Origin: Gordonia shandongensis DSM 45094 | GTDB lineage: Bacteria > Actinomycetota > Actinomycetes > Mycobacteriales > Mycobacteriaceae | Assembly: GCF_000423025.1 (NCBI RefSeq) | Contig: NZ_AUHE01000008.1 | Span: 1-64,000, forward strand | Direction: 5' to 3' | DNA: 64,000 nt | Part shown: piece after piece, positions 15,677-24,677 of the stretch | How positions within the stretch are numbered: the stretch's first letter is position 1 | Layout of the letters: each line of letters opens with the position of its first letter | Translations under genes and position numbers: made by a program | The notes under the pieces: generated by a model | The model's database searches: none | What the model was told of the DNA's origin: nothing | The model's input: the letters and a program-made list of their open reading frames with translations, nothing else

Positions 15677-16234
15677 CTATGTGTCCGAGGCGCTACCCGA
15701 GGGGGACGATGATTGTGCCGCGTCGGCCTTCTTGTCGATCACGACATGGTCGAACCGCGCCCCGTCGAAGCTGACGTCGAAGGCCTTCCCGAAGCCCACC
15801 ACATACCGGCCGTCGCGCGGAGTGAGCCGGAACAGGTGGAAGTCGAGGCCGCGCAGCAGGTCGACCATGTTCGCATTGGTGAGCGCCGCGAAACCCTCGA
15901 AGACCGCGTCGTGGCCCTCCTCGGGCACCTGCTCCACATCGCAGGTGAACGTCGCCCGCTCCACGCCGAAGATGTTCTTCGCCGACGACTCGTCACCGTG
16001 CAGCATCACGCCGGCGGTCGCCGCCCGGCTCAGATGGCGATGATGCTCGGCGACCTCGCTGACATACACGTACAGACCGCCGTCGTGCACCACGAACGGG
16101 GCGATCGACTGGAAGGGCTCGCCGTCCTCGTCCTTGGTCGCGATGACGACGGTGGTGCGTCCGTCCAGAAACTCCCGGTATCCGGCGAGGGACTTCTCGA
16201 GTTCGGCGTCGGTGATCACTTCGTTCTCCTTCAT
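15677..16234 (-). CDS. HutZ/HugZ-like heme-degrading or heme-handling protein
   Basis: The 185-residue protein has the pyridoxamine-phosphate-oxidase-like split barrel (LDGRTTVVIATKDEDGEPFQSIAPFVVHDGGLYVYVSEVAEHHRHLSRA...) with the HutZ-type continuation GVMLHGDESSAKNIFGVERATFTCDVEQV and a C-terminal DFHLFRLTPRDGRYVVGFGKAFDV segment. HutZ/HugZ enzymes bind heme, often through a C-terminal His, and open its ring to release iron. The start shares a base with the hmuV stop, so it is the last gene of the heme operon, which supports the assignment. Actual heme oxygenase activity is not shown. Confidence 0.82.
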   Translation of the reverse strand: MKENEVITDAELEKSLAGYREFLDGRTTVVIATKDEDGEPFQSIAPFVVHDGGLYVYVSEVAEHHRHLSRAATAGVMLHGDESSAKNIFGVERATFTCDVEQVPEEGHDAVFEGFAALTNANMVDLLRGLDFHLFRLTPRDGRYVVGFGKAFDVSFDGARFDHVVIDKKADAAQSSSPSGSASDT

Positions 16235-17061
16235 CAGTGGGCTGTCGCAGTTGCGTCAGTGGGCTGTCGCACCGCCGGCGACCAGTCGCGGCGGATGAGA
16301 TGGATGCGCGGCCGACCCGTGCGCGGGTCGGGATCCACGTCGGCCTCCATGCCGTACACGTCGCGGATCGACGCCGGAGTGAGCACGTCGTCGGGTGTGC
16401 CGTCGGCGACCACGCGGCCGCCCGAGAGCGCGACCACGCGGTCGCTGAACGTGGCCGCCTGGTTGAGGTCGTGCAGCACCATCAGCACCGCGATCCCGAG
16501 GGTGCGGTTGAGGGCCGTCACCACCTCGAGCACCTCGTGCTGGTGCGCGATGTCGAGGTAGGTGGTCGGCTCGTCGAGGAGCAGCACGCGCGGGCGCTGA
16601 GCCAGGACCATCGCCAACCACGCCCGCTGCGCCTCGCCGCCGGACAGTTCGGCGACGGGCCGGTCGGCGAGCGCGTCGAGACCGGTGTGGTCGATCGCCC
16701 ACCCGACGGCCCGCGCATCGTCGGCCGACGGCAGCTGGAACCACCGGCGATGCGGGTGACGGCCGTAACCCACCAGCTCGCGGACCGTCATGTCCGGCGG
16801 GGCGGTGTTGACCTGGTTGAGCATCCCCAACGACTTCGCGCGGCGTCGCGCCGACCACGAGGCCGTGTCGGCGCCGTCGACGAGGACCGAACCGGATCGC
16901 GGCGAGAGGCGGCCGCTGAGGCCCTTGAGGACGGTCGACTTTCCCGACCCGTTGGGTCCGATGAGGGTGACGACCTCGCCGGCACCGACAGTGATCGACA
17001 CGTCGTCGACGACGGTGGTGGCGCCGTACGCCAGGTTCAGTTCGCGACCTTCGAGCAGCAT
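16234..17061 (-). CDS. hmuV: Heme ABC transporter ATP-binding protein HmuV
   Basis: The 275-residue ATPase starts at ATG 17061, sharing one base with the hmuU stop. It shows Walker A GPNGSGKST (~35-43), signature LSGGEAQRAW, Walker B VLLLDEPTTYLD and the switch His in MVLHDLN, in the order of FecE/HmuV-type ATPases. It powers inward heme transport with the HmuU permease. Codons upstream of 17061 in the same frame belong to the overlapping hmuU gene and are not part of the protein. Confidence 0.92.
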   Translation of the reverse strand: MLLEGRELNLAYGATTVVDDVSITVGAGEVVTLIGPNGSGKSTVLKGLSGRLSPRSGSVLVDGADTASWSARRRAKSLGMLNQVNTAPPDMTVRELVGYGRHPHRRWFQLPSADDARAVGWAIDHTGLDALADRPVAELSGGEAQRAWLAMVLAQRPRVLLLDEPTTYLDIAHQHEVLEVVTALNRTLGIAVLMVLHDLNQAATFSDRVVALSGGRVVADGTPDDVLTPASIRDVYGMEADVDPDPRTGRPRIHLIRRDWSPAVRQPTDATATAH

Positions 17062-18083
17062 CAGATCCCCTGTCTGCGCATGAGGAACAGGAAGTAGGGC
17101 GCCCCGATCGCGGCCATGATGATGCCTGCCGGGATCTCGGTGCTGAAGGCGGTCCGTCCCAGGGTGTCGGACAGCAGCACGAGCAGTGCGCCCATCGCCG
17201 TGCTCATCGGGATCACCACGGCGTGGTTGGAGCCGACGATCATGCGGGCGATGTGCGGGACCACGAGGCCGACGAAGCCGATGATGCCGACGGCGGCGAC
17301 GGCGGCCGCGGCGAGGAACACCGCGACCACCGACAGCAGGATGCGGGTCCGGTTGACGCCCTCGCCGAGGTTGCGGGCCACGTCGTCGCCGAGCCGCATC
17401 ACGTTGGCCGATGGAATGCAGAGCAGGGCCAACACGAGCCCGATCACGGTGTAGGGCAGCACCATCCACACCGAGTCCATCCCCTTGGTGGCCATGCTGC
17501 CGTTCATCCACTGGATCGCGGCGGGCAGGCGGTCGCTGTACCGCAGCGACAGGAAGGCGATGAACGCGCCGGCCAGGGCGTTGACGGCCACGCCGGCGAG
17601 GATGATGCTGATCGGTTTGATCCCGTCCTTGCGCCAGGCGAGCGTGTACACGACGCCGGCGGCGACGGTGCCGCCGACGAAGGCGGCGAGCGGGATCAGC
17701 GAGTGCAGCGACGGGAACGCCAGCAGGATCACCAGGACGAGCGAGGCGGCGCCGCTGGTGACGCCGGTGAGGCCCGGGTCGGCGAGCGGATTGCCCATGA
17801 CGGTCTGCAGCAGTGCGCCGGACACGGCGATCGCGGCGCCGACCAGGATCGCCAGCAGCACCCGCGGCAGTCGGACGTCCCACACGACGGTGCGCAGCGC
17901 GTTGTCGGCGGCGTCGGCGGGGGAGGAGGTCAGGATGTCGCCGACCGAGTAGTAGACGCTGCCGAGTCCGAGGCTGACGACCGCGACGACGACGAGGGCC
18001 GCGTAGGCCGTCGGCAGGGCCCACGCCGCGCGCTGCAGGGTCGGCGAGGCCGCTGATTCCCGGGTCTGCGGCGGGGCGCTCAC
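17061..18083 (-). CDS. hmuU: Heme ABC transporter permease HmuU
   Basis: The 340-residue FecCD-type permease has ~10 membrane helices. It carries family motifs VRLPRVLLAILVGAAIAVSGALLQTVMGNPLADPGLTGVTSGA near the start and GFVGLVVPHIARMIVG before the last helices. GTG 18083 (VSAPPQTRES) overlaps the hmuT stop by 4 bp (GTGA). The longer upstream frame is Arg/His-rich shadow sequence. It forms the membrane channel for heme, working with HmuV and HmuT. Confidence 0.92.
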   Translation of the reverse strand: MSAPPQTRESAASPTLQRAAWALPTAYAALVVVAVVSLGLGSVYYSVGDILTSSPADAADNALRTVVWDVRLPRVLLAILVGAAIAVSGALLQTVMGNPLADPGLTGVTSGAASLVLVILLAFPSLHSLIPLAAFVGGTVAAGVVYTLAWRKDGIKPISIILAGVAVNALAGAFIAFLSLRYSDRLPAAIQWMNGSMATKGMDSVWMVLPYTVIGLVLALLCIPSANVMRLGDDVARNLGEGVNRTRILLSVVAVFLAAAAVAAVGIIGFVGLVVPHIARMIVGSNHAVVIPMSTAMGALLVLLSDTLGRTAFSTEIPAGIIMAAIGAPYFLFLMRRQGI

Positions 18084-19051
18084 GGGTACAGGTATCCGGT
18101 GAGGGTCGGGACCGCGGTCGGCAGGGTGGAGACGGTGGTGTAGCCGAAGTCGTTGTAGTCCAGGACGTGGATGCGCTCGTCGGTGTAGGCGGGCAGGCTC
18201 TTCCACGCGGCGTTGCGCTCGACCTCCTCGTCGAAGGCGGACTGGGCCTCGGCGACGTCGCCGGACTGCAGGACGAGGATCACGTCGGGCTGGGCGGCGA
18301 TGATGTCCTCCATGTTGACCGCACTGTAGGTCTCGGCGGTCCGCAGCCGGGTGTCGGCGATGTTCTCGGCGCCGGCCCGGCGCAGGAGGCTGCCGAGGAA
18401 CGAGTCGCCGTTCATGACCATGAACGAGTCGGAGGCCCCGATCAGGGCCAGGACCCGGGGTGCGTCCGCGGAGCCGCGGGCCGAGGCGAGCTTGTCGATC
18501 TGCGTGTCGATGTCGGCGAGGACGGCGCGCCCCTTCTCCTCGCGGTCGAAGGCGGTCGCCAGCACGTCGGCGGCGAAGCGGAGGTCGCCGATGGAGTCGG
18601 TCGTCAGGAAGGCCGCGGGGGTCGAGGTGGCCCGCAGGCTCGACTCGACCATGCTGCGGGCGCCTTCGGCGGCGACGACGAGGTCGGGGGAGAGGCTGAC
18701 GATCTTCTCGACGTCGAGCGCCATGTGGGTGCCGATGCGCGGCACGGAGTCGAGTGCCGCGGGCAGCTTCTGGGTGGTGCTCGACGGCACTCCGGCCACG
18801 GGGACGTCGAGGAGGGCGAGGATCTCGGCCATCGGGATCGATGCGGACACGACCGTGTCGGCGGGCGCGTCGGGGAACTGCGCGAGGGCCTTGTCGCGTT
18901 TGGCGCGGTACTCGGCGGTGCCGGGGGTGTCGGACGGGTCGGCGGAGACGGCGGAGGCCGACGGGTCGGACGCGTCGGAGCCGCAGGCGACCGTGCCGCC
19001 GACGAGGGTGAGGCCGAGCAGGAGCGCGAGGGCAGTGGAACGCAGGCGCAC
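18080..19051 (-). CDS. hmuT: Heme-binding lipoprotein HmuT
   Basis: The 323-residue protein begins with a lipoprotein signal (MRLRSTALALLLGLTLVGGTVAC; the Cys at ~23 is the lipid site) and continues as a type III periplasmic-binding-protein fold: VSASIPMAEILALLDVPVAGVPSST, PRIGTHMALDVEKIVSLSPDLVV and the C-terminal DERIHVLDYNDFGYTTV. HmuT delivers heme on the outer face of the membrane to HmuUV. It is the first gene of a four-gene overlapping operon, with an iron box ~52 bp upstream. The exact heme ligands cannot be fixed from sequence alone. Confidence 0.9.
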   Translation of the reverse strand: MRLRSTALALLLGLTLVGGTVACGSDASDPSASAVSADPSDTPGTAEYRAKRDKALAQFPDAPADTVVSASIPMAEILALLDVPVAGVPSSTTQKLPAALDSVPRIGTHMALDVEKIVSLSPDLVVAAEGARSMVESSLRATSTPAAFLTTDSIGDLRFAADVLATAFDREEKGRAVLADIDTQIDKLASARGSADAPRVLALIGASDSFMVMNGDSFLGSLLRRAGAENIADTRLRTAETYSAVNMEDIIAAQPDVILVLQSGDVAEAQSAFDEEVERNAAWKSLPAYTDERIHVLDYNDFGYTTVSTLPTAVPTLTGYLYP

Positions 19052-19102
19052 GGAGGGGTCTCCTCAGGTGGGTCGGGACGCACTGCCGGGGAGGAGGCAG
19101 GC

Positions 19103-19129
19103 AAGGCGAACCTCAGTGAGGTGAGCCTT
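19103..19129. promoter_or_regulatory. DtxR/IdeR-like iron box upstream of hmuT
   Basis: A near-palindrome centred at 19116 pairs AAGGCGAACCTCA with AAGGCTCACCTCA on the opposite strand. It resembles the actinobacterial IdeR/DtxR consensus (TTAGGTTAGGCTAACCTAA type). It sits 52 bp upstream of hmuT, where an iron-loaded repressor would block transcription. Heme uptake would then be switched on by iron starvation. Confidence 0.65.
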
Positions 19130-19159
19130 GGGCAATGATCGTGATCTGCGCGACAGGTG

Positions 19160-22100
19160 TCAAGTCGACGACGGCGCCTCGTGCGAGGACCGCTGCTCGC
19201 GGTACTCGTCGATCGAGAGACACTGCAGCTGCGAATAGCTGCCGCCGCGGTTCTCGACATACCCGACCGCCGAGACGAACGGCTCGATCGTGTAGATCTT
19301 CGTCAGCGGCGTCACGATCAGCAACTGCAGTCCGAGCCGCGCGAAGAGACGCAACGCATACCGGGCCGAATCATCCGATCCCCGCCCGAAGGCCTCGTCG
19401 ATCACCACGAAACGGAAGTCGCGCGACATCGTGGCACCCCACTTCAGGTCGAACTGGTAGGCCAGCGACGCGGCGAGGATCGTGTAGGCGAGCTTCTCCT
19501 TCTGACCGCCCGACTTCCCGTCGGAGTCGGTGTAGTTCTCGTACTCGGCGTCGCCGTCGACGTACCGTTCCGACGCGGCGAACGTGACCCAGTTCCGCAC
19601 GTCCGTGACCTGCTCGGTCCACCGCCGGTCGATCTCCGTGTACCCCTCGCGGCCGCGGAAGCGCTCGACGAGCGCCTTGACCCGAAGGAACCGCTCCTCG
19701 GCGTACCGATCGTCCGCATCGCGGGAGTCCCCGTCGGGGGCGTCGACGCTGCAGGCGCGCAGATCGGCGCGGAACTCCTGGATGTCGTGGGCGTGCGTGG
19801 GCGTCACCTCGAGGCGGATGTACCGACCCGGGTTGTACTCGATGCCGGCCAGCGACTCGTTGATCGTGTCGACCTTCGAGCCGATGAGGTGGACCTCCTT
19901 GTTGAGCTTGGCCGTGAAGATCGCGATGTCGCGGATCGCATTGGTGTTCAGATAGTTCTTGAACTCCTCCTCGAACCGCGGCAGATCGTCCTCGGAGAGT
20001 CGCCGGTGCAGGTCGCGGTACTCGTCGGCGGACGCGATGTCGGCGTCGACCTCGGTGGTCAGCACCGGATGGTTCCGGGTGAACTCCGACATGCGGTTCA
20101 CCACGCGGGTCTCGAACGTGCCGGCCCGCGACGCGTGCTGATCGGCGGCGTCCGTGAGCCGCTCGGCCAACGCGCTCTCCACCTCGGCGTACTCGTCGAC
20201 GGTCAGGGGCTCGGATGCCCCGCCGCCCACCGACGAACGGTAGTCGTCGACCGATGCGTCGATCGCCGCGAAGTGCTCCTCGGACTCGGCCACACCGTCC
20301 TCGTCGAGGACCGCGCGCGCCGACTCGCGGATCTTCTCACTCTGTGCTCGCGTGACCTCCAATCGGGACACCTTGTCGCGCAACCCGTCCCGGGTGGTCT
20401 CGGCGACGGCGAGCTCCTCGCGCGTCGCGTTGAGCGCCTCGGTGATCTCGGCGAGCTCGGACGACGACTGCTCCAGCTCGGCCTTGCGGGCGCCGAGCTC
20501 GGCGACGCGGGCCGCCGCGGCCTCCCAGTCGATCGCCTCGAAACCGGGGTAGGCGTCGAGCCCGGTGAGCGCCGCCCGCCGGTCGACGAGGTCGCGGCGC
20601 CGCTCGGTGAGACCGTCGATCTCGCCGTCGACGCGGGTGAGCTCGTCCTGCACCCGCTGCCCGGCGGCGAACAGCGCGGTGATCTTCTGCTCGTTGCTCC
20701 ACCCGAGGACGAAATCGCGGCGGTCGTCGACGCGCCGCGAATCGTCCTTCTCATGGCGGCCGCCGCCCGACCGGACCTGGCCGTTCACCGTGACCGCGTA
20801 CTCGGCGGCCCGGAACTCGTCCATCGTCTCGGCGCACACGTGGCGGGCGCGGTCGGCCAGACGATGCTGCAGCCACGCGGCGAACGGCCCCTCCTTGACG
20901 TCGAGCTTGTGGGCCAACGCCGTCGGCTCGAGGGCCCGGCCGCCGGCCGCCGAGATCCGTTCGGGCACCCGGAAGTACACCACGCGGCCACCGAGGTGGT
21001 TCGCGTCGATCCACGCCGAGACCGTGTCGTACAGGGCGGCGGGAACCAGCAGCGACAGCCCGAAGCCGCGCAGAACGCGTTCGGCCGCAGGCTCCCAACG
21101 GCTCTCGTCGCCGCGGACGCCGATCAACTCACCGACGAACGGGAGCTCATCGCAAGAGATGTCGGTCCCCGCACAGATCGCCTCCCGGATCCGCAGATTG
21201 CGCCCCGGAATGTTGCTCGTCCGGTCGCGCAGACTGGCGATCTCCCCGGCCACCCGGGCGGCGTCGGCGTCGAGTTCGCGGCGCCGATACCGGGCGTCGG
21301 TGATCGCGGCGTCGATCTGTTCGGCATCGGCCTCGACGACGTCGACGGCGCCGAGCGCTTCGGTGCGCCGGGCGTCGAACTGCGCGCGGTCGGCCACCGC
21401 GGCGAGCCCCGCCCGCACCAGCAGCTGCGAATACCGATCGTGGGCGGAACGCAGCTCATCGCGCCGACGGCCCGCATCGGCGATCTGGTGTTCCAGGCTC
21501 GCGATGTCGGTGCCGCCGAGACCGGCCTGCCGCAACTCCAGTTCGCGGACCGCCAGCCGCAGGTCGGCCAACTCGCGGTCGACGGACTCCAACGCGCGCC
21601 GGGCCGTCGCCAACTCGTGATTCTGACCGTCGAGGGTCACCGAGAGGAGATCGAAGCGCCGGCGGGCGAAATAGTGTCGCAACGCGCCGCGCCTGCCACG
21701 GAAGTCGGCGGCCATCGCGACATGCGAGCGATACCGGTCGTGGTCGGCCAGCAGCGGCCCCAACTCCTCGAGCTGTCGGCGAGCCAGCACCACCGCGTCG
21801 TGGGCCGCCGTCAGATCCTCGAAGTGCCCGACCATCGTGTCGACCCAGCCGCTGGAGTCGAACGGCTCGAGCATGTGATCGCGGACGAAGTCGTTGAGGT
21901 TGCCGACGGCCTTCATCGACACCGTCTGGTGGAACAACTCCATCGCCTGCTCGGAACGGATGGCCAGCGAACGTCGGTAGTCGCGGCCGTACTCCGGGAA
22001 GTGTTCGTGGATCCGGGTGCCGCCGTCCTTCAACCGGGTGCGCAGGGCCCGCAGATCCGAGCCGAAGTCGGCGAAGTCCGTCGCGATGTCGAGGGCCCCG

Positions 22101-22573
22101 TCGGTGACGGTGTAGAACCGCTCGGGCTGCCCGCTGTCGTGGCGCATCGAGAACACCTGCGCCAGCGTCACGGTCTCGTCGTAGCCCTCGTTGGCGAACA
22201 CCCCGAGGATCACCGAGTAGTTGCTCATCCCGCGCAGTGCCACCGGACGCGAGGCTCCGGTCACCTCGTTGCGCTCGGACTTGTAGTAGCCGAGCACGTA
22301 CGACCGCAGATCGCGTTCGCGCGCATCACCGCCCGCGGCCCTGTTGTAGGCCACCCGATGCGCGGGGAGCAGGAGGGTGGTCAGGGCGTCGACGAGTGTC
22401 GACTTGCCCGACCCGATGTCGCCGGTCAGCAGGCCGTTGCGCCCGTCGAGGCGCAGTGTCCAGACCCGCTGGTCGAAGGTGCCCCAGTTGAGCACCTGGA
22501 AACGCTGCAGGCGGAACCCGGAACGGGCCGAGGCCTCGCTCTCCAACTCGGTGGGGGCGAACAGTCCGGTCAT
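19160..22573 (-). CDS. jetC: Wadjet/MksB-type SMC-like ATPase JetC
   Basis: The 1137-residue protein has the layout of a MukB/JetC condensin-like ATPase: Walker A TGDIGSGKST (~50-59), long coiled coils (~300-480 and ~640-860) around a hinge-like middle, then signature SGGQKEK (~1018-1024) and Walker B VVIDEAFG (~1055). DNA translocation or loop extrusion by JetABC and cleavage of small circular DNA by JetD is the known Wadjet mechanism. ATG 22573 overlaps the jetB stop by ATGA. The next gene downstream is hmuT 108 bp away, so the expected jetD is not at this position. Without JetD the complex could still bind or organise DNA, but plasmid cutting would need a nuclease from elsewhere. Confidence 0.9.
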   Translation of the reverse strand: MTGLFAPTELESEASARSGFRLQRFQVLNWGTFDQRVWTLRLDGRNGLLTGDIGSGKSTLVDALTTLLLPAHRVAYNRAAGGDARERDLRSYVLGYYKSERNEVTGASRPVALRGMSNYSVILGVFANEGYDETVTLAQVFSMRHDSGQPERFYTVTDGALDIATDFADFGSDLRALRTRLKDGGTRIHEHFPEYGRDYRRSLAIRSEQAMELFHQTVSMKAVGNLNDFVRDHMLEPFDSSGWVDTMVGHFEDLTAAHDAVVLARRQLEELGPLLADHDRYRSHVAMAADFRGRRGALRHYFARRRFDLLSVTLDGQNHELATARRALESVDRELADLRLAVRELELRQAGLGGTDIASLEHQIADAGRRRDELRSAHDRYSQLLVRAGLAAVADRAQFDARRTEALGAVDVVEADAEQIDAAITDARYRRRELDADAARVAGEIASLRDRTSNIPGRNLRIREAICAGTDISCDELPFVGELIGVRGDESRWEPAAERVLRGFGLSLLVPAALYDTVSAWIDANHLGGRVVYFRVPERISAAGGRALEPTALAHKLDVKEGPFAAWLQHRLADRARHVCAETMDEFRAAEYAVTVNGQVRSGGGRHEKDDSRRVDDRRDFVLGWSNEQKITALFAAGQRVQDELTRVDGEIDGLTERRRDLVDRRAALTGLDAYPGFEAIDWEAAAARVAELGARKAELEQSSSELAEITEALNATREELAVAETTRDGLRDKVSRLEVTRAQSEKIRESARAVLDEDGVAESEEHFAAIDASVDDYRSSVGGGASEPLTVDEYAEVESALAERLTDAADQHASRAGTFETRVVNRMSEFTRNHPVLTTEVDADIASADEYRDLHRRLSEDDLPRFEEEFKNYLNTNAIRDIAIFTAKLNKEVHLIGSKVDTINESLAGIEYNPGRYIRLEVTPTHAHDIQEFRADLRACSVDAPDGDSRDADDRYAEERFLRVKALVERFRGREGYTEIDRRWTEQVTDVRNWVTFAASERYVDGDAEYENYTDSDGKSGGQKEKLAYTILAASLAYQFDLKWGATMSRDFRFVVIDEAFGRGSDDSARYALRLFARLGLQLLIVTPLTKIYTIEPFVSAVGYVENRGGSYSQLQCLSIDEYREQRSSHEAPSST

Positions 22574-23169
22574 CGGCGCTCCTCGGCGAGGATCTCGGTG
22601 TACTCGGCCAGACGGGCGTCGAGGTCGGCGAGCCACTGGGCGTCGACGAACGCCCGCAGGACGCGGCGGACCTCGTATTCGCCGTCCTGTCCGGGCATGC
22701 GGCGCAGGAAGCCGAGGTCGGTGACCCGCCGGACCGTGGCGTCCGCCTGGTCGACGGCCCGCGCCTCGTTGGTGGTGGCGGGGAAGAACGGGCTCACCAG
22801 ATCGCGCAACTGGTCGCCGGTGAGGATGAGCCGGTTACCGGCGTCGGTGGTGTCGTGTTCGGCCAGCTTCTTGCGCAGGAGGGCGAGCAGCAGCGACGTG
22901 TGCAGCGGCAACTGGTGGCGTGCGACCAACCGCGGGATCCCGAGCTCGGCCAGCTCGTCGTCGCTCTTAGAGCGAAGGAATGCGTACCCCTCGGCCTCGT
23001 CGACGACGACGGTGAGACCGAGGACGGCCACGTGATCGCCGACCTGCGAGGCCAGCCCGAGGACGTGCTGCCATGCGGTCTCGGCGGTGTCCCGGTAGAC
23101 GACGCCCTTCATCAGCGAGGTGACGGCGAGCGCCAGGTTGAGCTCGTCGCGGGGCACGGTGCGGCTCAC
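22570..23169 (-). CDS. jetB: Wadjet kleisin-interacting subunit JetB (DUF4194)
   Basis: The 199-residue protein is a DUF4194/MukE-MksE-like winged-helix protein. It has a helical N-terminus (LALAVTSLMKGVVYRDTAETAWQHVLGL), a DEAEGYAFLRS strand segment, LPLHTSLLLALLRKKLAEHD and the C-terminal winged helix DATVRRVTDLGFLRRMPGQDGEYEVRRVLRAFVDA. It acts as the KITE subunit bridging JetA and JetC. GTG 23169 overlaps the jetA stop by GTGA and its own stop overlaps jetC, a tightly coupled gene set. Confidence 0.88.
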   Translation of the reverse strand: MSRTVPRDELNLALAVTSLMKGVVYRDTAETAWQHVLGLASQVGDHVAVLGLTVVVDEAEGYAFLRSKSDDELAELGIPRLVARHQLPLHTSLLLALLRKKLAEHDTTDAGNRLILTGDQLRDLVSPFFPATTNEARAVDQADATVRRVTDLGFLRRMPGQDGEYEVRRVLRAFVDAQWLADLDARLAEYTEILAEERR

Positions 23170-24659
23170 GGCTGCTCCTGTTCGACGGGGATCGGGTCCG
23201 GCGGTGCGGACGCACCGCGGGTGTAGATGACGCGCGGGACGACGGCCGTGCGCTCGACACCGTCGTCACGCCAGGTGATCCGCTCATCGCTCGACTCGTC
23301 GAAGACCTTGCCGAAACCGTCGTCGGCCAACGACAGGTAGGTGACGAGTTCGGCGAGGCCCTGCCGCAGCGGTTCGGCGGCCACCACATCGGCGAGCGTC
23401 ACCTGATCGCGTCGGCGCAGTGCCGCGCGCACCGCGTCGGCCAGCGGCGCGGGGTCGATGTGGACCTGCTCGAACAGCGCGGTCGATGCGCCGTCCGCCG
23501 CGCCCTCGGTGATGCCCTCGCTGCTGACCTCGACGGTCGACGGCCGCCGGTACAGGGGGCGCTCGAGCGGCAGGTGGACGCTCGGGGCGGGGGAGTCGAC
23601 CTCGTGGACGAACGCGTCGACGCGGTGATCGCGCAGCGCGTAGGCGGACGTCTCGATGCTGCGGAGGAGATCCATCACGCGGCGGTTCTCCAGCCACGCC
23701 TGATCGTCGAGGAAGCGACGGAGCTGTTCGGAGAGCCGCCGCACCGTCGTCTGTGTGCGGGTGCCCGCGTCGAGCCAGTCGTGGTGGATGTTGGTGAGCC
23801 GCTCGTCGACGTCGGCGACCTCGTCGAGGGTCTGCGCCGACCGGATCAGCTCGTCGAGTTCGTCGAGGCGGTCGGTCGACAGCAACAGATCGTAGAACGC
23901 CTGGAAGCTGCGCCCCTGGTCGGATTCGGCGATCATGCTGCGGCTGCCGACGATCTCGTCGAGCAGTTCGCCTTTGGTGCCGCGCCACGTCGCGATCCGC
24001 TCGCGCATGCTCCGGTCGAGTGCACGGAAGTTCGCCTCCACTTCGCGGAAGTCGCCCAGCAGTGCGCGGGAGACGTCGGCGAACTGCTGATAGCGGTCGC
24101 GGCGGGCCGGTGCGTCCAGGACGCGGAAGTCGCCGCGTTCGACGGCGTCGATCTCGGCGTCGAGTTCGGCGCGGCGCCGACGCAGTTCGGTGAGCCGGAC
24201 CTCGGGATCGGTGGCCCCGCCGTAGACGATCTGGCGGAGCAGGTCGAAGACGGTGTTCAACCGCGACTCGGTGCCGACGAACCCGCGTTCGCCCAGCGAG
24301 CGCACCCAGGCGACTGCGCGTTCGACCGCGGGTGTCGCGTCGTAGTGCGGTTCGTCGCTGGAGATCACGTAGTACTTGCGCAGCCAGCCAGTGGTCGGGG
24401 CCGCCCACTCGTCGAGGTAGGCCTTCGGCGTCCGCGGATAGGCGGGCGCACCCGAGTCGGCGTCGGGGCCGAGCCGTTCATTGAGCCGGTGGAGCTCCTC
24501 GTCGAGCAGGCTCACCAGCGCCGACTCGGAGATCTCACGGACGTTGTCGTCGACGAACACCCGACCGAGGAACGACAGCACCAGCGGCGCGCTGTCGGCA
24601 CGCAGCAACCGCCATGCCGCGTTCGCTCTGCGGACCGCCGCGATCTCGTCGTACTGCAC
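23166..24659 (-). CDS. jetA: Wadjet kleisin subunit JetA (DUF3375)
   Basis: The 497-residue protein matches DUF3375/JetA: an N-terminal helical domain (DEIAAVRRANAAWRLLRADSAPLVLSFLGRVFVDDN), a long helical middle, and a C-terminal winged-helix-like domain (TLADVVAAEPLRQGLAELVTYLSLA). JetA is the kleisin that closes the JetC ATPase ring. It starts with GTG 24659, only 18 bp downstream of a secreted protease gene on the same strand, so the jet genes may be read from that gene's promoter or from one inside it. Confidence 0.88.
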   Translation of the reverse strand: MQYDEIAAVRRANAAWRLLRADSAPLVLSFLGRVFVDDNVREISESALVSLLDEELHRLNERLGPDADSGAPAYPRTPKAYLDEWAAPTTGWLRKYYVISSDEPHYDATPAVERAVAWVRSLGERGFVGTESRLNTVFDLLRQIVYGGATDPEVRLTELRRRRAELDAEIDAVERGDFRVLDAPARRDRYQQFADVSRALLGDFREVEANFRALDRSMRERIATWRGTKGELLDEIVGSRSMIAESDQGRSFQAFYDLLLSTDRLDELDELIRSAQTLDEVADVDERLTNIHHDWLDAGTRTQTTVRRLSEQLRRFLDDQAWLENRRVMDLLRSIETSAYALRDHRVDAFVHEVDSPAPSVHLPLERPLYRRPSTVEVSSEGITEGAADGASTALFEQVHIDPAPLADAVRAALRRRDQVTLADVVAAEPLRQGLAELVTYLSLADDGFGKVFDESSDERITWRDDGVERTAVVPRVIYTRGASAPPDPIPVEQEQP

Positions 24660-24677
24660 CGGGTCAGGGTATCGGTC

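Noticed and set aside
18080-19051. jetD in the slot downstream of jetC
   Set aside because: The gene there is a lipoprotein with a heme-binding-protein fold, part of the hmu operon, and has its own iron box.
19157-23035. Very long plus-strand open frame (1292 codons) opposite jetC and jetB
   Set aside because: It is antisense to clearly functional genes and its product is low-complexity and His/Val/Arg-rich, the usual mirror of GC-rich coding DNA.
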